Below, in pieces: positions 59,161-64,000 of a DNA stretch of 64,000 bases. Positions within the stretch are counted from its first letter, which is position 1; every line of letters starts with the position of its first letter. The position numbers and the translations under genes were made by a program. The notes below the pieces were generated by a model that made no database searches, had not been told where the DNA came from, and worked only from the letters and a program-made list of their open reading frames with translations. This stretch comes from Chelativorans sp. J32 (GTDB lineage: Bacteria > Pseudomonadota > Alphaproteobacteria > Rhizobiales > Rhizobiaceae): contig NZ_JAEQ01000004.1 in the NCBI RefSeq assembly GCF_000518985.1, positions 195,782-259,781 on the forward strand, read 5' to 3'.

Positions 59161-60144
59161 CTAACTCCGATCTCTAATGATGTATCTCGGGCGATGTTTT
59201 GATGCATCGTAGATACGGGCGATGTATTCCCCCACAATCCCAATCGACAGGAGTTGAACGCCTCCAAAGAAGAGGATGAGGGCGACAATCGTAGCATAAC
59301 CGGGAACGTCGCGCCCTCTCATAAGGGTCTCGGCCAAGACTACGACAAGGTAAAGGAACGCCAAAAGAGCCACTGATGCCCCGACCAATGACCATACGCG
59401 CAATGGCCATGAACTGAAAGAAAGGAAGGCGCCGAAGGCAAGCGTGAACTTTTTCCTAGTGATGGATTTGGGTTCTCCACCTCTGCGCGGGCGAATGATG
59501 ATAGGTACGAGCTTTCTTCTGAACCCGATCCATCCAACCAAGCCCTTTATGAAGGGATATTCTTCAGGGATTTGGCGGAGCGCGTGCACGACCTTCGGAC
59601 GTAAAACGTTGAAGTCCCCAGCGCCTTCATCAATTGGGCGTCCGCTTAGGTGATGAAAAAGTCTGTAGAAGCCCTTTGTCATCCAGCGTTCGAACCTTGT
59701 CTGGTAGCTGCGATCAGTTCTTACGCCACACACCATATCGATCGAGGGGTCTTCCGCTTCCTTAATGAGGCGCACGAGATCCCATGCGGAATGCTGCCCG
59801 TCGCTGTCCATATAAGCAAGAACATCGAAATCTTCCCCGGCTTCTGAAAGGCCGGCCATAATGGCGGCTTCTTTGCCAAAATTTCTGGAGAAAGAAATGT
59901 AGGAGAATTCTGGATGACTTTCGCACAGAGACTCAACTACGTCCTTTGACGAGTCGGTACTGCCGTCGTCTACCAGCAGGATCGAGGGCTTATATCCGGC
60001 CTCCTTGAGGGCTGACATAGCTTCGACGGCGACGGCCTTGATGTTCGTTTCCTCATTGTGCAGAGGGAGAATAAGCTTTACCTTTTCGATGGCAGCATGA
60101 TTACGAACATTGCTGGACTGCTTAAAAGACCGGTCATGGCGCAA
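59161..60144 (-). CDS. Family 2 glycosyltransferase, GtrB/DPM1-like
   Basis: This membrane glycosyltransferase probably moves a sugar onto undecaprenyl phosphate for envelope polysaccharide changes. The GT-A domain has VKLILPLHNEETN, VDDGSTDSS, the metal site YMDSDGQH and RTDRSYQTRFERWMTKGFY. Two C-terminal helices (VWSLVGASVALLAFLYLVVV and ATIVALILFFGGVQLLSIGI) are as in GtrB/ArnC. The start is uncertain: TTG 60144 gives 327 residues and little overlap, ATG 60216 gives 351 but would run 81 bp into gtrA. No ATG or GTG lies closer to the conserved core. Confidence 0.85.
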   Translation of the reverse strand: MRHDRSFKQSSNVRNHAAIEKVKLILPLHNEETNIKAVAVEAMSALKEAGYKPSILLVDDGSTDSSKDVVESLCESHPEFSYISFSRNFGKEAAIMAGLSEAGEDFDVLAYMDSDGQHSAWDLVRLIKEAEDPSIDMVCGVRTDRSYQTRFERWMTKGFYRLFHHLSGRPIDEGAGDFNVLRPKVVHALRQIPEEYPFIKGLVGWIGFRRKLVPIIIRPRRGGEPKSITRKKFTLAFGAFLSFSSWPLRVWSLVGASVALLAFLYLVVVLAETLMRGRDVPGYATIVALILFFGGVQLLSIGIVGEYIARIYDASKHRPRYIIRDRS

Positions 60145-60501
60145 CTCCTGCGCTACGGAATCGTCGGCGGGGCGTCGGTCTTCGTCTATATCGGTCTTCT
60201 CGCGACCCTCGTGCATCTAATCCCCCAACATTCCGTGCTGGCCAACGCAGCAGCCTACACGATCGCAACAGCCGTCAATTATCTGCTCAACTACTACTGG
60301 TCCTTCACCGCGAAAAGGCCCCATGCGCAGACCTCGTGGCGTTTTTTATCAATCGTTGTGGCAGGCGTCATTCTTAATTCATTCTATGTAGCGGCGATGA
60401 GCAGGTGGACCGAACTTCCTCTCGAATTGATAGGGCTCTCATTCGCTTTGGCTTGGCCGATTATTTCATTTGCCTGCCTGAGATTTTGGGTTTTCCGCTA
60501 G
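60136..60501 (+). CDS. GtrA family membrane protein (flippase-like)
   Basis: This 121-residue protein has four membrane helices, matching GtrA/DPMS-related proteins thought to flip undecaprenyl-phosphate-sugar. Signatures are LLRYGIVGGASVFVYIGLL at the start and AVNYLLNYYWSFTAKRP near residue 48. ATG 60136 matches the family N-terminus; another in-frame ATG lies at 60097. It runs head to head with gtrB, overlapping its possible 5' ends, whereas gtrA and gtrB usually lie in the same direction. Confidence 0.85.
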   Translation: MAQLLRYGIVGGASVFVYIGLLATLVHLIPQHSVLANAAAYTIATAVNYLLNYYWSFTAKRPHAQTSWRFLSIVVAGVILNSFYVAAMSRWTELPLELIGLSFALAWPIISFACLRFWVFR

Positions 60502-61011
60502 GCCGCTCTGCTAGAGGCGCGAGTCCGCGCTCGAATTGCTAGGCGCGTAATCGCGTTCTGAAGGACGTCGGCCCAGTTGGCTAGGCATCTTCGCCGGTCG
60601 GAGCGACGCCAAGCTTAAAGTCATCGCGCAGACAAGTGAGACATTCGAAAACTTCCTTCGGTCTCAGATCCGCTCGATTTGCATGCGGCTGTTGATTTTA
60701 AAGTTTGCGGTGCACTCCTGTGCAAGAAAGGAACGAGCCTCCTCTCCGTTCGGCCCACGGTAGATTAACATGGACGAACAAGACGGCGAAAATTCTCTAG
60801 CGCATGCTGTGCACAGCTGTGCAAAAATCGCTTGACAGTCGATATCCGCCGGACAATCCTGTCACCAGGATGCTCGCGGCCGGTGGAGGAGGGGCGCGGG
60901 AGAGTGCTTCCGGGAGCCGAGCGTCCGTGCGTTGGGAGGAAAAATGCCAAAGGTTTTTGCGCCGGGAGACGCATCAGAGGCCTTTCGCGCACATCCTATG
61001 TGGTGTGGGCG
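60502..61011 (+). other. Leader region of the Fbp-type importer
   Basis: No gene is recognised in these 510 bp. The expected periplasmic binding-protein gene is absent. A perfect 12-bp palindrome GCTGTGCACAGC (60806-60817) lies 15 bp before a consensus TTGACA at 60832, and a weak AATCCT follows at 60855. These may be the operator and promoter for the importer genes. Confidence 0.4.
60806..60860 (+). promoter_or_regulatory. Palindrome and promoter candidate before the Fbp-type operon
   Basis: The palindrome GCTGTGCACAGC is followed by a further TGTGCA, then TTGACA (60832-60837), a 17-bp spacer and AATCCT (60855-60860). The -35 hexamer is perfect and the -10 poor. A transcript from here would have a leader of about 145 nt before ATG 61012. 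Confidence 0.4.
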
Positions 61012-62862
61012 ATGAGTTTCGACGGAAGGAGAGCGCTTCCGGCCGGGGGACCGGTGGAGTTCTCGCGGCCGACGCGCGGCAGACAGCTTCGCTACAAGGC
61101 CCGGATCGCCCTGCGGGAGCCAACCACGCTCATCGGCGTGCTCATGGCGCTACTCTTCACCTATCTGATCGTCGTCCCGATTCTTTCGCTTCTGATGGAC
61201 GCGGGTCGCGTGCAGTTCGGCGACGAGAGGCGGATCGGCGCCGCTATCGGCGAGTGGACGCTCTACTATGTAAACCGCACGATGTTCTCGCCGGTGGCGC
61301 AGGATCTTTTCTGGCTTCCGCTCTACCACACGCTTTCGGTCGCCTTCGGCGCAATCGGTGTGTCCGTGCTGATCGGCTGCATCCTGGCCTGGCTCCTGAG
61401 CCGCACCGATATGTTCGCGCGGCGCTGGTTCGCCACTGCGCTCATCGTCCCCTACATGCTGCCTGCGTGGACTTTCGCGCTTGCCTGGACCACCCTTTTC
61501 AAGAACCGTTCGGTTGGCGGACAGCTCGGTTGGTTCGAGACCCTCGGCTTCTCGCCACCCGATTGGCTGGCCTACGGACAGGTGCCGATCACCATCATCC
61601 TGGCACTGCACTACACGCCCTTCGTCATCCTTCTTTTCGGCAATGCCTTGCGTCGGTTCGATTCGCAACTCGAGGATTCGGCTCGCGTCCTCGGCGCGCG
61701 ACCCTACACGGTGGCCTGGAAGATCATGCTGCCGCTGATGCTGCCCTCCGTGATGAGCGCGGTGGTGTTGATTTTCGCCAAATGTCTCGGGGAGTTCGGT
61801 GTTCCCTATGTGCTGGGCTTGCCCGTCAAATACGACGTGCTCGCCACATCGCTTTACCGCAGCATCTCGTCCCGGCAGACCGGCGTGGCGGCGGTGCTTG
61901 CAGGAGCGATCATGCTTATCGGCATCATCACGCTTCTCGTGGATGCGCGGCTTGTCCGCGAAGCGCGGAAATTCGTTACGGTCGGCGGCAAGGGCGCGAT
62001 GGCCCGCCGCACTGCGCTCGGCATATTCCGGCTGCCTGCCACTGTCTTTGCGGCCCTCATATTCGTGCTGTCCGTCGGCCTGCCGATCCTGACACTTTTC
62101 CTCTCCACGGTGATGAAGCTTCCGGCGGATTTCTCATGGTCCAACTTCACCCTCGACTATTGGATCGGCCGCAATCTCGATACGGTGGCGCTGCGTGAGG
62201 GCGTGCTCCTGACGCCCGATCTCTGGCAGGCGGCCTGGAATACGTTGAGGATCGTGGGCACCGCTTCAGTGTGCTCCGGACTGCTGGGGCTTCTCGTTGG
62301 CTACGTGGTGGTTCGCACGCCGGTACGGCCGCTTTCGGGCTTCCTGCGGCAAGTGACGTTCCTGCCGTATCTCGTTCCTGGCATCGCCTTTGCCGCGGCT
62401 TACCTCTCGCTCTTTGCGGTCCAGCGCGGCCCCATTCCCGCGCTTTACGGCACCGCGGCGATCCTGATGCTGGCCTTGGTCGCCGACCAGATGCCATACG
62501 CCTCGCGTGCCGGAATTTCCGCCATGATGCAGCTCGGCAAGGACCCCGAGGAGGCGGCACAGATCGCAGGCGCGGGGTGGCTGCGGCGCATGATCGCCAT
62601 TATCGTGCCGATCCAGAAGGGCGCGCTGGTCACGGGCGTCCTGCTGCCGTTCATTTCCGGCATCAAGGGGCTGAGCCTCTTCGTCATATTGGCGGTACCG
62701 GCAACGGACGTGCTCACCACCTATTCGCTCCGTCTGGTCGATTACAATTACACGCAGGCCGCCAATGCCGTGGTCCTGATCATCGCCGGCATCGCGTATT
62801 TCGGGACCGTTCTCGCCCAGAAACTCACAAGAACCAATCTGGCCGACGGACTAGGGAGCTGA
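61012..62862 (+). CDS. ABC transporter permease with two fused membrane domains, FbpB-like
   Basis: This is a 616-residue inner-membrane permease with two BPD_transp_1 domains (about residues 95-300 and 385-590). Each has an EAA loop (ALRRFDSQLEDSARVLGARP and QLGKDPEEAAQIAGAGWLRR). The fused layout is that of FbpB/HitB/SfuB ferric-iron importers, also used for 2-aminoethylphosphonate and thiamine. ATG 61012 begins MSFDGRRALP; in-frame sequence upstream to 60832 is unlike coding sequence. The gene ends 9 bp before the ATPase gene. Confidence 0.87.
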   Translation: MSFDGRRALPAGGPVEFSRPTRGRQLRYKARIALREPTTLIGVLMALLFTYLIVVPILSLLMDAGRVQFGDERRIGAAIGEWTLYYVNRTMFSPVAQDLFWLPLYHTLSVAFGAIGVSVLIGCILAWLLSRTDMFARRWFATALIVPYMLPAWTFALAWTTLFKNRSVGGQLGWFETLGFSPPDWLAYGQVPITIILALHYTPFVILLFGNALRRFDSQLEDSARVLGARPYTVAWKIMLPLMLPSVMSAVVLIFAKCLGEFGVPYVLGLPVKYDVLATSLYRSISSRQTGVAAVLAGAIMLIGIITLLVDARLVREARKFVTVGGKGAMARRTALGIFRLPATVFAALIFVLSVGLPILTLFLSTVMKLPADFSWSNFTLDYWIGRNLDTVALREGVLLTPDLWQAAWNTLRIVGTASVCSGLLGLLVGYVVVRTPVRPLSGFLRQVTFLPYLVPGIAFAAAYLSLFAVQRGPIPALYGTAAILMLALVADQMPYASRAGISAMMQLGKDPEEAAQIAGAGWLRRMIAIIVPIQKGALVTGVLLPFISGIKGLSLFVILAVPATDVLTTYSLRLVDYNYTQAANAVVLIIAGIAYFGTVLAQKLTRTNLADGLGS

Positions 62863-62871
62863 GGGAGGATC

Positions 62872-64000
62872 ATGCCTACCATTGCTTTGCAGAACGCAGA
62901 CAAGAGCTATGGCGCAAACGCTGCCAACGCCGTGTCCAACCTCAACCTGGAGATCGGCGACGGCGAGTTCATGTGCCTGCTGGGTCCCTCCGGCTGCGGC
63001 AAGACCACCACGCTCAGGATGATTGCTGGCCTTGAGCACCTTTCGGCGGGCCGGATCGCCATCGGCGACCGGGTGGTTGATTGCGTCGCCTCCGGCACCT
63101 TCGTGCCGCCGGAGCGGCGGGAGATGGGGCTGGTGTTCCAAAGCTACGCGCTCTGGCCGCACCTGACGATCGAGCGCAATATCGATTTCGGCCTGCGTCT
63201 GCGCCGTGTCTCCAAAGCTGAGCGGGAGGCCTGCGTGGACCGCGTGATGCGCACGCTGGGCATCGAGCAGTATCGCAAACGCTACCCGTCGCAGCTCTCA
63301 GGCGGCCAGCAGCAGCGCGTGGCATTGGCGCGCATGCTGGCAGTAAACCCGGATGTTCTGCTCCTGGACGAACCGCTCTCCAATCTCGACGCGCGGCTGC
63401 GCCTCGAAATGCGCGCCGAGCTCAAGCGGCTGCACGAGGAATTCAAGACAACCATCGTTTTCGTCACCCATGACCAGTGGGAGGCGATGACGCTTGCCAC
63501 CTTGATCGCCGTCATGAGCGAGGGCGAGCTGCAGCAAGTGGGCACGCCGAACGATATCTACGACCGGCCGGCCAACCGGTTCGTCGCGGAATTCGTCGGC
63601 AGCCCGCCGATCAACATCATCGAGATGGACACGGGGCCGGCAACCGGTCTCACAGCGCTCGCGCAGGACTATCTCACCAGTCACTACCCGCAGCTTACGG
63701 AGATCGGCTCGGTCGGACTGCGGCCGGAAGCGATCGCAGCCGTCTCCAGCAGGGCCGAATTGCCCGCAGGTCACCTTTCCGGGGAGATGAGGATTTCGGG
63801 AATTCTGCCGACAGGGGGAAGCTGGATATTGGAGCTCGAGGCTGCTGACGCAAAGCTGTTCCTGACAATCCACCAGCCCCCCCGATTCAGGGTGGGCGAT
63901 ACAGGCTTTTTCCACGTCGCGCCTCAAGCACTTCATGTGTTCGATCGACAGGGCAGGCGATCGGCAATGGCCGATGAGCAACTGCGTCCAAGCGAGTTGG
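62872..64000 (+). CDS. ABC transporter ATPase, FbpC-like, cut by the window edge
   Basis: The frame runs open to the end of the window, with 376 codons visible. The ABC domain is intact: Walker A GPSGCGKTT (38-46), Q-loop Q90, signature LSGGQQQR (142-149), Walker B LLLDEPLSNLD (D166, E167) and switch histidine H200. A C-terminal TOBE-type regulatory domain follows from about residue 235. The start is ATG 62872 behind GGGAGGA. It pairs with the fused permease. Iron, phosphonate or another small anion could be the substrate, and the binding protein may lie beyond 64000. Confidence 0.9.
   Translation, partial: MPTIALQNADKSYGANAANAVSNLNLEIGDGEFMCLLGPSGCGKTTTLRMIAGLEHLSAGRIAIGDRVVDCVASGTFVPPERREMGLVFQSYALWPHLTIERNIDFGLRLRRVSKAEREACVDRVMRTLGIEQYRKRYPSQLSGGQQQRVALARMLAVNPDVLLLDEPLSNLDARLRLEMRAELKRLHEEFKTTIVFVTHDQWEAMTLATLIAVMSEGELQQVGTPNDIYDRPANRFVAEFVGSPPINIIEMDTGPATGLTALAQDYLTSHYPQLTEIGSVGLRPEAIAAVSSRAELPAGHLSGEMRISGILPTGGSWILELEAADAKLFLTIHQPPRFRVGDTGFFHVAPQALHVFDRQGRRSAMADEQLRPSEL

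Overview
The window looks like a chromosomal segment of an alphaproteobacterium of the Hyphomicrobiales (Rhizobiales), probably near the Phyllobacteriaceae (Mesorhizobium/Chelativorans type). The reasons are the high GC content, a DUF2336 protein, the short alphaproteobacterial ProS, a NuoE with a long C-terminal extension, the gene order nuoA-N / birA / RNase J / mce / DUF1467 / proS / lolC / lolD, and an SOS box of the GAAC-N7-GAAC type. The genus is an inference from gene content only.

Bases 1-13.5 kb are core metabolism: a truncated DUF2336 protein, parE, the glycine cleavage operon gcvT-gcvH-gcvP on the minus strand behind a tandem glycine riboswitch, a YaiI-type protein, pccA, a CPA2 cation/proton antiporter and a YcaQ-type DNA glycosylase. 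From 13.9 to 36.0 kb is a long plus-strand run: the 14-gene complex I operon nuoABCDEFGHIJKLMN, then birA, rnj (RNase J), mce, a DUF1467 protein, proS, lolC/E and lolD. PccA, its likely biotin ligase BirA and methylmalonyl-CoA epimerase all serve propionyl-CoA use. LipB, further on, makes the lipoyl group that GcvH needs.

Two very small genes sit in spacers. At 36.66-36.82 kb an SOS box lies inside a good sigma-70 promoter, upstream of a 28-residue single-membrane-segment peptide. This layout resembles the SOS division inhibitor SidA of Caulobacter. At 32.36-32.55 kb, on the minus strand, a promoter, Shine-Dalgarno site, 25-codon frame and strong intrinsic terminator form a compact unit that runs against its neighbours.

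From 37.9 to 64 kb the content is accessory. A tRNA-Leu(GAG) is followed by 1 kb without a recognisable gene, then by small stress or unknown genes (DUF2277, VOC/PhnB, DoxX, an alpha/beta hydrolase, an SGNH hydrolase). A catabolic cluster at 42.9-51.4 kb holds an enolase-superfamily dehydratase, a FadR-type regulator, a GMC oxidoreductase and a ribose-type ABC importer with two permeases. A 17-bp palindrome with a GT-N3-AC core lies in its divergent promoter region, and its natural substrate is unknown. Then come a Tim44-like protein, an HxlR/NmrA pair, a LysR/aldo-keto reductase/MFS group, a head-to-head gtrA/gtrB pair beside an AT-richer gene-poor kilobase, and an Fbp-type (iron?) ABC importer whose ATPase runs off the right edge. 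No CRISPR array, insertion sequence, integrase or rRNA was seen.
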